The notes under the pieces: model-generated
What the model saw: only the letters and a program-made list of their open reading frames with translations
What the model was told of the DNA's origin: nothing
Database searches by the model: none
Assembly (NCBI GenBank): GCA_002361615.1
Contig: DETK01000018.1
Coordinates: forward strand, 1-64,000
Source: Bacteroidales bacterium UBA3290
GTDB lineage: Bacteria > Bacteroidota > Bacteroidia > Bacteroidales > UBA932
Reading direction: 5' to 3'
DNA length: 64,000 nucleotides
Made by a program: the position numbers and the translations under genes
Shown: piece after piece, positions 8,163 through 16,795 of the stretch
Layout: the number at the start of each line of letters is the position of its first letter
How positions within the stretch are numbered: the first letter of the stretch is position 1

Positions 8163-9903
8163 GGGACAAAAGGGTATTAAGCTGTTCAAGATACTGGTTG
8201 AATTGTTCGCTCTTGAACGGCGAATAGTTCATCTGACGGAGAATGTTGATGATCTCCTTGTACCAGGCGCCGCACTGCTCGTAGTCGTCGAATTCGACCG
8301 GGACGTCGCAGACTTGCAGGACGAGCGAGAGCATGTATTCCTGACGCTCCATCGGACAGAGGGAGTCGATCGGATCGAAAGCGTCCTGCTGCAGGATCAC
8401 GAAGTCGATGAGCTCGCTCTTCCAGAACTGCTCGTGGTAGCTGATGGGCACACCGTCATCGCCGAGGATGTTGATCTGTTCGGCGATTTCCTTGCCACGG
8501 CGGATCAGGTTCTTGGCGCGGTTCACCTTGTCTACCCAATCCTTGCCGACGCGTTCCTTGAGATATTCTACCACTTCGGGATATTCCAGGTACTTCGAAT
8601 AGGAGTCGATCGGGTCGACGGCGGGGTAGCGCTTCTTGTCGGCACGGGCCTGGGCCAGGGAATAGAAGCAGCGGGCCGCTTTCTTGGTCGATTCGGTGAC
8701 GGGCTCCTTCAGGTTGCCACCGGCGGGTGACACGGTGCCGATGAAGGTCACGGCGCCGGTCTGTCCGTTGCGCAGTTTTACGATGCCGGCGCGGGCGTAG
8801 AAGTTCGAGATGATGGCGGAGAGGTCCACGGGGAAAGCATCGGCGCCCGGCAGTTCTTCCATACGGTTGGACATCTCGCGCAGGGCCTGTGCCCAGCGGG
8901 ACGTCGAGTCGGCGAGCAGCAGCGCCTTCATACCCATGGCGCGGTAGTATTCGCAGATGGTCATCGCAGTGTAGACCGAAGCCTCACGGGCGGCGACCGG
9001 CATGTTCGAGGTGTTGCAGATGATGGTGGTGCGTTCCATCAGGTGACGGCCCGTGTGCGGGTCGATCAGCTCCGGGAACTCGGCGAAGATCTCCACCACC
9101 TCGTTGGCGCGCTCGCCGCAGGCGGCCATCACGATCACCTCGGCGTCGCCCTGCTTGGCGATGGCGTGCTGAAGCACGGTCTTGCCGCAGCCGAACGGGC
9201 CCGGGATGAAGCCGGTGCCGCCTTCGGCGATCGGGTTGAGCGTATCCATGCAGCGGACGCCCGTTTCCATGATGCGGTAGGGACGGGGTTTCTCGACGTA
9301 GCCGCCGACCGCCACCTTGACGGGCCAGCGCTGCACCATCGTTACCTTGTGCTCCTCACCTTGCGGGTCGGTGAGGATGGCCATGGTGTCGTCAATCTTA
9401 TAGTCGCCTTCCGGCGCGATGCTTTTGATCCGGTATTCGTCCTTGAAGGAGAAGGGGACCATGATCTTGTGGGGCAGCCATCCTTCCTTGACCTCGCCCA
9501 ACCAGTCGGCGGCCAGGACGGTGTCGCCCGGGCGGGCGATCGGGGTGAAGTGCCAGATCTTGTCGTGGTCCAGCGGCGCGGTGTATTCGCCGCGCTTGAG
9601 GAAGACATCCTTCATCGTGGCGAGATTGTTCTGCAGGCCGTCGTAGCTGCTGGAGAGCAGGCCGGGGCCGAGCTGTACCTCGAGCATATGGCCGTCAAAC
9701 TCGACCTTGTCGCCCTGGCGCAGGCCGCGGGTGCTCTCGTAAACCTGCACGAATGCGTTCCGTCCCGACACCTTGATGACCTCAGCCATCATTTTCGTAC
9801 CGCCCAGGTCGATGTAGCAGATCTCGTTCTGCGCTACGTCGCCTTCGAAACGCACGGTCACCAGGTTGGAGATGATACCGGTAACTATACCTGTTGCTTT
9901 CAT
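8152..9903 (-). CDS. ntpA: V-type ATP synthase subunit A (catalytic)
   Basis: A 583-aa catalytic subunit. The Walker A motif GPFGCGKT is at residues 235-242, preceded by the V-type-specific non-homologous region (about 110-190). The adenine-pocket and arginine-finger regions (LADSTSRWAQALREMS) are also clear. It hydrolyses or makes ATP with rotation of the D-containing stalk. It begins 10 bp after the DUF2764 gene. Length is typical of the family (580-600 aa). Confidence 0.96.
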   Translation of the reverse strand: MKATGIVTGIISNLVTVRFEGDVAQNEICYIDLGGTKMMAEVIKVSGRNAFVQVYESTRGLRQGDKVEFDGHMLEVQLGPGLLSSSYDGLQNNLATMKDVFLKRGEYTAPLDHDKIWHFTPIARPGDTVLAADWLGEVKEGWLPHKIMVPFSFKDEYRIKSIAPEGDYKIDDTMAILTDPQGEEHKVTMVQRWPVKVAVGGYVEKPRPYRIMETGVRCMDTLNPIAEGGTGFIPGPFGCGKTVLQHAIAKQGDAEVIVMAACGERANEVVEIFAEFPELIDPHTGRHLMERTTIICNTSNMPVAAREASVYTAMTICEYYRAMGMKALLLADSTSRWAQALREMSNRMEELPGADAFPVDLSAIISNFYARAGIVKLRNGQTGAVTFIGTVSPAGGNLKEPVTESTKKAARCFYSLAQARADKKRYPAVDPIDSYSKYLEYPEVVEYLKERVGKDWVDKVNRAKNLIRRGKEIAEQINILGDDGVPISYHEQFWKSELIDFVILQQDAFDPIDSLCPMERQEYMLSLVLQVCDVPVEFDDYEQCGAWYKEIINILRQMNYSPFKSEQFNQYLEQLNTLLSHEQ

Positions 9904-9913
9904 GTTATGTCTG

Positions 9914-10477
9914 TTATAATTGTTCAGCGTTGATTCCCTGGAATGTGCCCCTGACTTCCTCGACCAGCTGGCGGAACATCCTGGCGCCCGTTTCCGGATC
10001 GAGCCGGTTCCAGCGGGCGACGATGTGGAGCTGTGCGATCAGCGAGAGGATCGTGTCGATCGTGAAGATGTCGAAGTCCACCAGTTCGGCTGCCTTGTTC
10101 CAGACGAGCCGGTCGAGCAGTTTTTCGCGTTGGAAGAGATCTTCTACCTTGAAGATGATCTCCGCTTTGTCCAGCTCCGGGAACTCTTCCGTCTCGGGTT
10201 TTCCCTCCAGGTAGGCAACCTTGGCCAGCCGCAGCTTCCGGTCGAAATCGAACCAGTCGATGAGGAAGCGGCAATGCGTCTGCCGGATGCCCTGATAGAA
10301 ATGCGGCGACAGATGGCTTCCGTCGAGGCCGAATTCCAGCCAGTCCACCAGCCTGCAGTCCTTTTCGGATAGCTGGCCTTTGACCTCGGCGACCGTTGAA
10401 TCCACGTCGAGGGGATGCCGCTCGAAGTCGAGCAGCAGATCGGGGAAGCTGGCGATGATATAGGGATAATTGGCCAT
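9914..10477 (-). CDS. DUF2764 family protein of the V-ATPase operon
   Basis: A 187-aa soluble, mostly helical protein without a signal peptide. The C-terminal part carries LVWNKAAELVDFDIFTIDT and LDPETGARMFRQLVEEV, which match my memory of DUF2764 proteins encoded between the E and A genes in Bacteroidetes V-ATPase operons. Its start overlaps the ntpE stop by one base (TAATG). The operon shows no recognisable C, F or G gene, so this protein could serve as an assembly or central-stalk component (an inference). No enzymatic motif is visible. Confidence 0.75.
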   Translation of the reverse strand: MANYPYIIASFPDLLLDFERHPLDVDSTVAEVKGQLSEKDCRLVDWLEFGLDGSHLSPHFYQGIRQTHCRFLIDWFDFDRKLRLAKVAYLEGKPETEEFPELDKAEIIFKVEDLFQREKLLDRLVWNKAAELVDFDIFTIDTILSLIAQLHIVARWNRLDPETGARMFRQLVEEVRGTFQGINAEQL

Positions 10478-11091
10478 TATTTGCCGAAGAGGATCTTCTT
10501 GGTTGCCGGGCGCAGATATTCACCGATCAGGTTGGTGAAGTCATCGGCCGTGAAACTGATCTGGTAGCCACCGTCCTTAGGGCCGATCTTGAATCCTTTC
10601 GCGAGCCCCTTCACGTTCTTGACCTCGATGCCTTGGGAAAGATTCTTTTTCACTTCGTTGCTGAAGGCTTTTTCCAACTCTTTCTGGGCAGCGGCCGGGA
10701 GGATGACGTCGAGTCCCACGCCGTCGGGATTGGCGGCGTTGAACGCGCGGACCACCATGGCGATGAGGTCCTTCACGAAACCTTCGTCCGAGAGCGCCAC
10801 ATCAACCGGTCCGGCTACGGCCTTGGTGATGACCATATTCTCCACCTGCTGCCGCAGGGCGGAGATGGTCTGGGAGGAGGCCATCCTCAGGTCGCCTTCG
10901 ACCATCGTGCGGGTTTCGGAGGCCTGTTTTTCGGCTTCAGCGCGGACCGCTTCGGCTTCAGCACGGGCTTTGTCGAGAATCTCCTGCGCCTCGGCCTTTG
11001 CCTTGGCCAGCAGCTGGTCGGCTTCCTGTCTGCCCTTCGACAGACCCTCCTCGTAGAGCCGGTCCGTCAATTCTTGCAACTTGTTCTGCAT
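10477..11091 (-). CDS. ntpE: V-type ATP synthase subunit E (peripheral stalk)
   Basis: A 204-aa subunit. The N-terminal 75 residues form an Ala/Glu/Lys-rich amphipathic helix (AKAEAQEILDKARAEAEAVRA) typical of E or H stalk subunits; the C-terminal half is globular. It is the first gene of the operon E-DUF2764-A-B-D-I-K, about 28 nt downstream of the inferred transcription start of a Bacteroidetes-type promoter at 11126-11157. A separate G/H partner gene was not found; E subunits normally pair with one. Confidence 0.88.
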   Translation of the reverse strand: MQNKLQELTDRLYEEGLSKGRQEADQLLAKAKAEAQEILDKARAEAEAVRAEAEKQASETRTMVEGDLRMASSQTISALRQQVENMVITKAVAGPVDVALSDEGFVKDLIAMVVRAFNAANPDGVGLDVILPAAAQKELEKAFSNEVKKNLSQGIEVKNVKGLAKGFKIGPKDGGYQISFTADDFTNLIGEYLRPATKKILFGK

Positions 11092-11125
11092 AATTATCTA
11101 TCGATTTTTTTCCGATTATATCCAA

Positions 11126-11157
11126 CAAAAATACGAAGAAAAACCGGCTTTGGCAAT
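11126..11157 (-). promoter_or_regulatory. Promoter of the V-ATPase operon
   Basis: On the minus strand, a -33-like ATTG (11157-11154) and the -7 box TATTTTTG (11133-11126) are separated by 20 bp. This fits the Bacteroidetes sigma consensus TTTG-N19-TAnnTTTG. The predicted start lies about 30 nt upstream of the ntpE ATG. Confidence 0.65.
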
Positions 11158-11202
11158 AGAAAAGAAGGTTTCCTGGATTCCCCGAGCGTTACTCCCCGCA
11201 CT

Positions 11203-11916
11203 TCACGCACCGGCCTCCCATTGGTAGTCCAGTTCTTTTTTGAGTTTGCGGCACATGGGCTTGAAGGTGAAGTAGGTGATGCCGGCCGAGATGGGTGCGC
11301 CGGCCAGTGGGATCACTTTGCCGACGGCTTTGGCGAAGCCATCTTCGGAGAGTTTCACGCCGATCCACTTGCAGACTTGCTGGACCATGCTGTAGACCCA
11401 GGCCTTGTTGAGCGCGGCTTCGAGGAGATGCTTTTCGACCTGGACCCGAAGCGCATCGAGCAGCGAACGGACGGCGGCCTGGGCGCCTTGGGCACCCATC
11501 ATCACGCCGATCCAAAGAATCATCAGGTGGGCGGTCTGGTCGTTGATTTCGCCGGTATCATCGCGCATATCCGGCCAGCCGTACAGGTACAGCAGCTTTT
11601 CGACCAGGGCGATGGCATTGCCGTAGAACTGGGCGACATCGGCCGGGATGGTTCCGGCCATCGCCCATCCGCCCGGAAGGCCCGCCAGCGCCGAGACCGA
11701 GCAGACCGCCGTTGTCTGATAACGGATGCAACCATTGGCGATCTGGTCGATCAACTTCTTGTCTACCAGTCCTTTCGGACCGGAAAGAATGACTTTGTCG
11801 ATCGTTTCGCGATTCAGATACGGAGCCAGTTCCTTCCGGAGGAAAGGCTCTCTGTCGACTGTCACCACCGGCAGTTTCATCGCCGCTTTGATGACCTTGT
11901 TGAAATTCACTGCCAT
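11203..11916 (-). CDS. EcsC family protein
   Basis: A 237-aa protein of the EcsC family. The family core is seen as ALAGLPGGWAMAGTIPADVAQF and KLLYLYGWPD (residues about 77-115), followed by Gly/Ala-rich amphipathic or membrane-associated helices. Biochemical role is not established; in Bacillus the name-giving protein accompanies an ABC transporter, which is absent here. The only upstream ATG at 11916 is 4 bp from a -7 box, so the mRNA may be nearly leaderless. It is divergent from the MATE gene and seems monocistronic. Confidence 0.8.
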   Translation of the reverse strand: MAVNFNKVIKAAMKLPVVTVDREPFLRKELAPYLNRETIDKVILSGPKGLVDKKLIDQIANGCIRYQTTAVCSVSALAGLPGGWAMAGTIPADVAQFYGNAIALVEKLLYLYGWPDMRDDTGEINDQTAHLMILWIGVMMGAQGAQAAVRSLLDALRVQVEKHLLEAALNKAWVYSMVQQVCKWIGVKLSEDGFAKAVGKVIPLAGAPISAGITYFTFKPMCRKLKKELDYQWEAGA

Positions 11917-11920
11917 ACTA

Positions 11921-11928
11921 CAAAGATA
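11921..11928 (-). promoter_or_regulatory. -7 promoter box of the EcsC-family gene
   Basis: TATCTTTG on the minus strand matches TAnnTTTG. The ATG follows 4 bp later (11916), implying a leaderless or near-leaderless transcript if the box is used. Confidence 0.5.
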
Positions 11929-11964
11929 ACAAAAACCGATGAGACCTGGGAAAGCGTTTTTTTG

Positions 11965-11972
11965 TACCTTTG
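11965..11972 (+). promoter_or_regulatory. -7 promoter box of the MATE gene
   Basis: TACCTTTG matches TAnnTTTG. It places transcription start near 11976, which rules out the in-frame start at 11970 and favours the ATG at 12012. Confidence 0.55.
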
Positions 11973-12011
11973 TACCTTATACAGCGATCGATTTCTTATG
12001 CCACGACAGAA

Positions 12012-13376
12012 ATGCAAGAGCCAATGACGCCGGAGGAGAAATATGTGCGGATGACTACGCGGCCGGTCGGGCAACTGGTGACGAGGCTGGCGGTCCCGTC
12101 AATCGTCAGCATGCTTGTGTCGGGCATCTACAACCTGGCGGATACTTTCTTTATCGGGCAGATCAATACGCAGTCGGTGGCGGCGTTGGGCATCGTGTTT
12201 TCGTATATGGTGCTTATCCAGTCGGTCGCCATTTTCTTCGGGCAGGGGTCGGGTAACTATATTTCCCGGGCGCTGGGCCGGCGGGAGATGGCCGACGCCG
12301 GGGAGATGGCCGCTGTGGGGCTGATCTCTTCCGTCCTGACAGGCATCGTACTCGCTGCGTTCAGTTTCCTGCTGATGCGGCCGATTCTCTCGTTGCTGGG
12401 CTCTACGGAAACCATTCTGCCGTATGCCTGCGATTATTTCCGCTTCATCCTGATGGGTACGCCTTTCATTATGGGCACGTTCACGCTCAACAACCAGATG
12501 CGTCATCAGGGCAATGCGATGCTTTCGATGATCGGTATCGTGTCGGGTGCGGTGCTGAATATCGCCCTCGATCCGATCCTGATTATCGGCTTCGGCCTGG
12601 GCATCCGTGGTGCGGGCATGGCGACAGCCATCTCGCAGGCTGTCGGATTTCTGGTGATTTTGAGTTTTGTAGGGAAACGGGGAACGCTCTCTATCAAGCT
12701 TTCCCATTTCAAACCTACATGGCGGCGGTACTATGATATTTCTGCAGGTGGCTTGCCTTCGCTGGCCCGTCAGGGGTTGATGAGTCTGTCGGCCATTTGT
12801 CTGAACCAACTTGCCTCCCACTATGGCGATGCGGCGATTGCGGCGTTCTCGGTGGTAAGCCGCATCATGATGCTGGCTTGCGCTGCCATGATCGGCTACG
12901 GCCAGGGATTCCAGCCGGTTTGCGGATTCAATTATGGGGCGGGGCTCTTCGACCGGGTCCGGAAAGCGTTCTGGCACAGCTGCAGTGTTTCGACGGTGTA
13001 CTGTACGGTGTTGGCCCTACTGGGCTGGATTTTTGCGAGCCCGTTGGTCGCCCTGTTCCGGGCCGACGATCCCGAAGTGATTCGCATTGGTAGCGAAGTG
13101 CTTCGTTATCAGTGCTACAGTTTCCCCTTGGTGGGCTTTATCACGCTGGCCAACATGTATCTGCAGAATATCCGCAAGACGGTACCGGCCATTATTATGG
13201 CCTCAGCCCGGCAAGGGATATTCTTCCTGCCTGCGCTCTTCGCCGGCCATGCCCTCTGGGGTTTCTTCGGTGTGGAAATTGCCCAGATGCTTGCCGATAT
13301 GGGCTCCTTCCTGTTCGCAGTCCCCTTCGTCCTGTATGCCCTGAAGAAAATGGAACATCAACCGATTGCGCGATGA
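12012..13376 (+). CDS. MATE family multidrug/Na+ antiporter
   Basis: A 454-aa inner-membrane exporter with about 12 transmembrane helices in two MatE repeats. The first repeat contains PSIVSMLVSGIYNLADTFFI, a hallmark of the DinF/NorM-like branch common in Bacteroidetes. MATE proteins expel cationic drugs in exchange for Na+ or H+; the substrate here is unknown. The start at 12012 was chosen over 11970 because the promoter box at 11965-11972 places the transcript start downstream of 11970. The gene converges with the VanX-like gene, with 40 bp between the stops. Confidence 0.9.
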   Translation: MQEPMTPEEKYVRMTTRPVGQLVTRLAVPSIVSMLVSGIYNLADTFFIGQINTQSVAALGIVFSYMVLIQSVAIFFGQGSGNYISRALGRREMADAGEMAAVGLISSVLTGIVLAAFSFLLMRPILSLLGSTETILPYACDYFRFILMGTPFIMGTFTLNNQMRHQGNAMLSMIGIVSGAVLNIALDPILIIGFGLGIRGAGMATAISQAVGFLVILSFVGKRGTLSIKLSHFKPTWRRYYDISAGGLPSLARQGLMSLSAICLNQLASHYGDAAIAAFSVVSRIMMLACAAMIGYGQGFQPVCGFNYGAGLFDRVRKAFWHSCSVSTVYCTVLALLGWIFASPLVALFRADDPEVIRIGSEVLRYQCYSFPLVGFITLANMYLQNIRKTVPAIIMASARQGIFFLPALFAGHALWGFFGVEIAQMLADMGSFLFAVPFVLYALKKMEHQPIAR

Positions 13377-13416
13377 GCAGTGTCCGTCCCTATGGCCGGG
13401 CAGGTTGCCGAGCCGG

Positions 13417-14151
13417 CTACAGCATCCGAACCGGGAAGGTGAAGTAGGTGTCGGGGTAGGGTTCGTCCTTGAGGATGAAGTGCCACCACTCTTCCTCGAT
13501 GGGGAGGAAGCCGTGTTTGAGCATCAGTTTGCGGAGGAGCATCCTGTTGGCATACTGTTCTTCCGTGATGCCGCGGTAATCGGGATGCGATTCTTCGCCG
13601 AACCAGTCGAAGCCGTAGCCCATGTCGATGTCGCGGCCGGTTTTCATGTCCACGAGCGAGAGATCGACGACCGAGCCGCGGGAATGGCCGCTGCGGCGGG
13701 CGATGTAACCCTGGTCGAAAACGACGTCCTTGTCGAGGTAAGGATAGAAGTAGCGCTTGGTCAGGGTGTCGGTTACATTTTCACCCCAGCGGCAGAAGTG
13801 GTCGACGGCCATCTGCGGCCGGTAGGTATCCCAGATCTTGAGCCGGTAGCCGAGTGAAATCGCCTCGTCGCTGACGGCCTTGAGCGCCTGCGCGGCTTCG
13901 CGGGTCATCAGGGCGACGGGCTGCTCATAGCCATCTACGCGTGTGCCTACGAAATTGAAGGAGCTGAAATAACGGATCTCCAGGATGACGTCGGGCACGA
14001 CATCCGTCAGGACGACGAATCCGCTGGGATCGTCGGGGCCGGTCGAGCGGCCTTCGCTGCGGGCGATTCGGTTTGTGCTGCCGCAGGAAACGACAGAAAG
14101 AGCCAGCGTCAGGAGAATGACGGGCACGGAAAGCAGGCGTATTGTTTTCAT
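13417..14151 (-). CDS. VanX-like D-Ala-D-Ala dipeptidase, lipoprotein (M15D)
   Basis: A 244-aa peptidase. The signal peptide ends in a lipobox with Cys at residue 23 (SVVSC), so the protein is an envelope lipoprotein. Zinc and catalytic motifs of the M15D family are complete: H156 in SGHSRGSVVDLS with D163, and E221/H224 in EEWWHF; the YRP motif with R111 is also present. It hydrolyses D-Ala-D-Ala or related dipeptides. As no vanH/vanA genes lie nearby, a role in peptidoglycan turnover or D-amino-acid scavenging is more likely than vancomycin resistance. It has its own promoter box at 14166-14173. Confidence 0.88.
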   Translation of the reverse strand: MKTIRLLSVPVILLTLALSVVSCGSTNRIARSEGRSTGPDDPSGFVVLTDVVPDVILEIRYFSSFNFVGTRVDGYEQPVALMTREAAQALKAVSDEAISLGYRLKIWDTYRPQMAVDHFCRWGENVTDTLTKRYFYPYLDKDVVFDQGYIARRSGHSRGSVVDLSLVDMKTGRDIDMGYGFDWFGEESHPDYRGITEEQYANRMLLRKLMLKHGFLPIEEEWWHFILKDEPYPDTYFTFPVRML

Positions 14152-14165
14152 GGGAATGATTTCCG

Positions 14166-14173
14166 CAAATATA
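14166..14173 (-). promoter_or_regulatory. -7 promoter box of the VanX-like gene
   Basis: TATATTTG on the minus strand matches TAnnTTTG, 14 bp upstream of the ATG. It directly abuts the A-tract that forms the terminator of the upstream operon. Confidence 0.55.
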
Positions 14174-14174
14174 C

Positions 14175-14207
14175 AAAAAAAAGGAACCAGACGATGCCGA
14201 TTCCTTT
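14175..14207 (-). terminator. Rho-independent terminator of the decarboxylase operon
   Basis: Read on the minus strand, AAAGGAA (14207-14201) pairs with TTCCTTT (14186-14180) and the stem is followed by a T-run. It lies 35 bp after the oadB stop. Confidence 0.6.
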
Positions 14208-14215
14208 CTTAGAAG

Positions 14216-14230
14216 CCCGGTCAAGCCGGG
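14216..14230. repeat. CCCGGTCAAGCCGGG hairpin repeat, copy 1
   Basis: Perfect 5-6-bp inverted repeat located 12 bp after the oadB stop. The same hairpin core occurs at 48497-48513 and 60619-60634, there with longer shared flanks. Confidence 0.6.
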
Positions 14231-14242
14231 AAAAGCGTTTAT

Positions 14243-15385
14243 TTAACCGAGGAAGCCCAGCAGCATACCGGCGGCGACGGCGGAGCCGATCACACCGGCT
14301 ACGTTCGGACCCATGGCATGCATGAGCAGGTAGTTCTTCGGATCGTATTCGAGACCGACGTTGTTCGACACGCGGGCGGCGTCAGGCACTGCCGACACAC
14401 CCGCGTTGCCGATGAGCGGGTTGATCTTGTTGCCTTCCTTGAGGAAGAGGTTGAAGAACTTCACGAAGAGCACACCGGCGAAGGTGGCGATCACGAACGA
14501 CAGGGCGCCGATGATGAAGATCTTCACGGATTCCCAACGGAGGAACTGGCTGGCCTGCGTGGAGGCACCGACGGTGACACCGATCAGGATGGTGACGATG
14601 TCCACGAGCGGACCGCTGGCAGTGTTGGCAAGACGCTTGGTCACGCCGCTTTCCTTCAGCAGGTTGCCGAAGAACAGCATACCGAGCAGAGGGATACCGG
14701 ACGGCACGATGAAGGCCGTGAGCAGGAAGCCGATGATCGGGAAGAGTTTCTTCTCGGTCGGGGAGACCGGACGCGGCGGTTTCATGCGGATCAGGCGCTC
14801 CTTCTTGGTGGTGAGCAGACGCATGATCGGCGGCTGGATCACCGGCACGAGGGCCATGTAGGAGTAGGCCGACACGGCGATGGCGCCCATCAGGGTCGGA
14901 GCCAGGCGGGACGACAGGAAGATGGCCGTCGGGCCGTCGGCGCCACCGATGATACCGATGGCACCGGCCTGTGCGGCGTCAAAGCCGAGGGCCAGCGAGA
15001 TGGCGTACGCACCGAAGATACCGAACTGGGCGGCGGCGCCGATCAGCAGCAACTTCGGATTGGCGATCAGTGAGGAGAAGTCTGTCATGGCTCCGATACC
15101 CAGGAAGATCAGCGGCGGGTAGAAGCCGCGCTGCACGCCCTGGTACAGGATGTTGAGCACAGATCCCTCCTCATATACGCCGACATTCAATCCGGCGAAG
15201 AGGGGAATGTTGCCGATCAGGATACCGAATCCGATCGGAACCAGCAGCATGGGCTCCCACTCATACTTGATCGCCATGAAGATGAATGCACATCCGATGA
15301 TGATCATGATGAGGTAGCCCCACTCGAAGTTCGCAAACCCGGTGAACTGCCAGAACGCTTTCAGGTTGTCTAGGATATGTCCCAT
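14243..15385 (-). CDS. oadB: Na+-translocating decarboxylase subunit beta (OadB/MmdB)
   Basis: A 380-aa integral membrane subunit with about nine to ten hydrophobic segments. It couples decarboxylation of carboxybiotin to Na+ export. Conserved stretches include GIIGGADGPTAIFLSS, near the centre, and GNAGVSAVPDAARVS near the C terminus, which hold ion-pathway residues in the family. It is the last gene of the mce-mmdA-oadG-BCCP-oadB set, 12 bp after the BCCP gene. Gene context points to methylmalonyl-CoA as substrate, though oxaloacetate decarboxylases use near-identical beta subunits. Confidence 0.93.
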   Translation of the reverse strand: MGHILDNLKAFWQFTGFANFEWGYLIMIIIGCAFIFMAIKYEWEPMLLVPIGFGILIGNIPLFAGLNVGVYEEGSVLNILYQGVQRGFYPPLIFLGIGAMTDFSSLIANPKLLLIGAAAQFGIFGAYAISLALGFDAAQAGAIGIIGGADGPTAIFLSSRLAPTLMGAIAVSAYSYMALVPVIQPPIMRLLTTKKERLIRMKPPRPVSPTEKKLFPIIGFLLTAFIVPSGIPLLGMLFFGNLLKESGVTKRLANTASGPLVDIVTILIGVTVGASTQASQFLRWESVKIFIIGALSFVIATFAGVLFVKFFNLFLKEGNKINPLIGNAGVSAVPDAARVSNNVGLEYDPKNYLLMHAMGPNVAGVIGSAVAAGMLLGFLG

Positions 15386-15397
15386 AAGGCGTCGGGG

Positions 15398-15841
15398 TTA
15401 TGCGATTACTGCGAGCGTAGCACCTTCGAGGACGGAGTCGCCCTTCTGGGCCTTGATGGTAACGGTACCGTCGCAAGGAGCTTCGATGGCGTTCTCCATC
15501 TTCATGGCTTCGAGGACCATGATGACCTGTCCCTTCGTTACCTTGTCGCCGTCCTTGACCTTGATCTCGAGCACGACGCCCGGGAGCGGGGAGTTGACGG
15601 TGGCACCGCCTGCGGCAGCAGGAGCGGCAGCGGCAGCGGGTTTGCTGGCAGGGGCCGGGCCGGCGACGGGCGCCGCGGCAGGCCTGTTGACCACGCTGAT
15701 GGTCTTGGGTTTCGAGATCGGTTTTTCGAATTCGACGTTGTAAGGCGTGCCGTTCACTTCGACCTTGGCCACGTTGTCCTCAACCTCGTCGATGGTAACG
15801 TTATAGTTGTTACCGTTGATCTTGATTTTATACTCTTTCAT
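15398..15841 (-). CDS. Biotin carboxyl carrier subunit of methylmalonyl-CoA decarboxylase
   Basis: A 147-aa biotin carrier. A short N-terminal beta domain (1-50) is followed by a Pro/Ala linker (about 51-80) and a biotinyl domain with EAMKM at 111-115, so K114 is the biotinylation site. It shuttles CO2 from the carboxyltransferase (MmdA) to the membrane beta subunit. It sits 12 bp before oadB and 21 bp after the gamma-like gene. Confidence 0.93.
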   Translation of the reverse strand: MKEYKIKINGNNYNVTIDEVEDNVAKVEVNGTPYNVEFEKPISKPKTISVVNRPAAAPVAGPAPASKPAAAAAPAAAGGATVNSPLPGVVLEIKVKDGDKVTKGQVIMVLEAMKMENAIEAPCDGTVTIKAQKGDSVLEGATLAVIA

Positions 15842-15862
15842 TGTCTTTTCTGGGTTAGGAGG

Positions 15863-16780
15863 TTATCTTCTTTTGTTGACTTGCGGCGTCTGGCGGAGCG
15901 TGTAGATCTTGGAGCTCCACGGCGAATAGGTCCGGTCGGTGTGATGGAGCGTCACCACGAAGCTTTCTTCGTCGTGATTCTCGTCATCCTGCTGGTACAG
16001 GTGCATGGCCGTCGCGATGGCGGCATAGACTTCACCGGGGATTTCACCGTAGGCGGATTCCTTCACGTCGGTACCGGCTGCGGCGGCGGAGCGCTTCTTG
16101 CCGGCCCGGATGTTGGCGTTGCCGATGGCCTTGAAGATGAAATAGAGGAGGATCAGCGCCAGGAATACCACCGACATGGCAGTCAGGGCCAGGACCCATC
16201 CGTAGGGGTCGATTTCCTTCATGCGGTCGGGTTTGGCAGCCTTGTCGATGAGCGCGTTGTTGGTGCTCGGCGAGGTCCGCGTCTGGACGGCCCAGCCTTC
16301 GCCGCTGCCGTCAGTCGAACCGATACCGTCTTCGATGCGGCCGAAAGTGACGTTTTCACCCAGGTCGTGACGGACGGGGATGCGGTCGATGATGGTCTTG
16401 CCGTCACCTTTGGTAAAGATGATCTCCTTGGCGTTGGCCAGGTCGAACGACACATGGAACGTGCCGCGGAACGGCTGGTTGTCCGCCCAGAAAAGGACGT
16501 GCTGGCGGGGCTTGATCTTGGTCATCAAGTCACCGCCGGGAATGGCGTATTTCTTCAGATTGGCGGGATCGTCGGAGAGGAAGCATCCTGCGATGTCCAC
16601 TGTGCCGTAGGAGGAGTTGAAGAGCTCGATCCAGGCGTTCTGCTGTCCGAAGTCGTCCTGGAAGTCATCGGTATTGACCACCAGGTACTCGTTCAGGCGC
16701 ATCGCATCCTGGCTCTGCGCTCCTGCCGTGAAGCACAGTACCAAACCGGCAATCGCCAAAAACAGTTTGAGATGTTTCAT
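15863..16780 (-). CDS. OadG-like gamma subunit fused to an N-terminal lamin-tail-like domain
   Basis: A 305-aa protein. A signal peptide (1-22) is followed by a lamin-tail/LTD-like beta domain (about 28-165: LNEYLVVNTDDF, then WIELFNSS near 50-57), then a single transmembrane helix (193-218) and a cytoplasmic tail similar in position to OadG. Canonical OadG proteins are about 80-100 aa, so this one carries a large exported extension. Gamma subunits anchor the carboxyltransferase to the beta subunit. Its place between mmdA and the BCCP gene supports that role; the LTD domain may bind an envelope partner. Confidence 0.8.
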   Translation of the reverse strand: MKHLKLFLAIAGLVLCFTAGAQSQDAMRLNEYLVVNTDDFQDDFGQQNAWIELFNSSYGTVDIAGCFLSDDPANLKKYAIPGGDLMTKIKPRQHVLFWADNQPFRGTFHVSFDLANAKEIIFTKGDGKTIIDRIPVRHDLGENVTFGRIEDGIGSTDGSGEGWAVQTRTSPSTNNALIDKAAKPDRMKEIDPYGWVLALTAMSVVFLALILLYFIFKAIGNANIRAGKKRSAAAAGTDVKESAYGEIPGEVYAAIATAMHLYQQDDENHDEESFVVTLHHTDRTYSPWSSKIYTLRQTPQVNKRR

Positions 16781-16795
16781 ACGATGGGGGTTTGA

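Noticed and set aside
13417..14151. Vancomycin-resistance gene
   Set aside because: No vanH, vanA or regulators nearby and the protein is a lipoprotein; a peptidoglycan turnover role is more likely.
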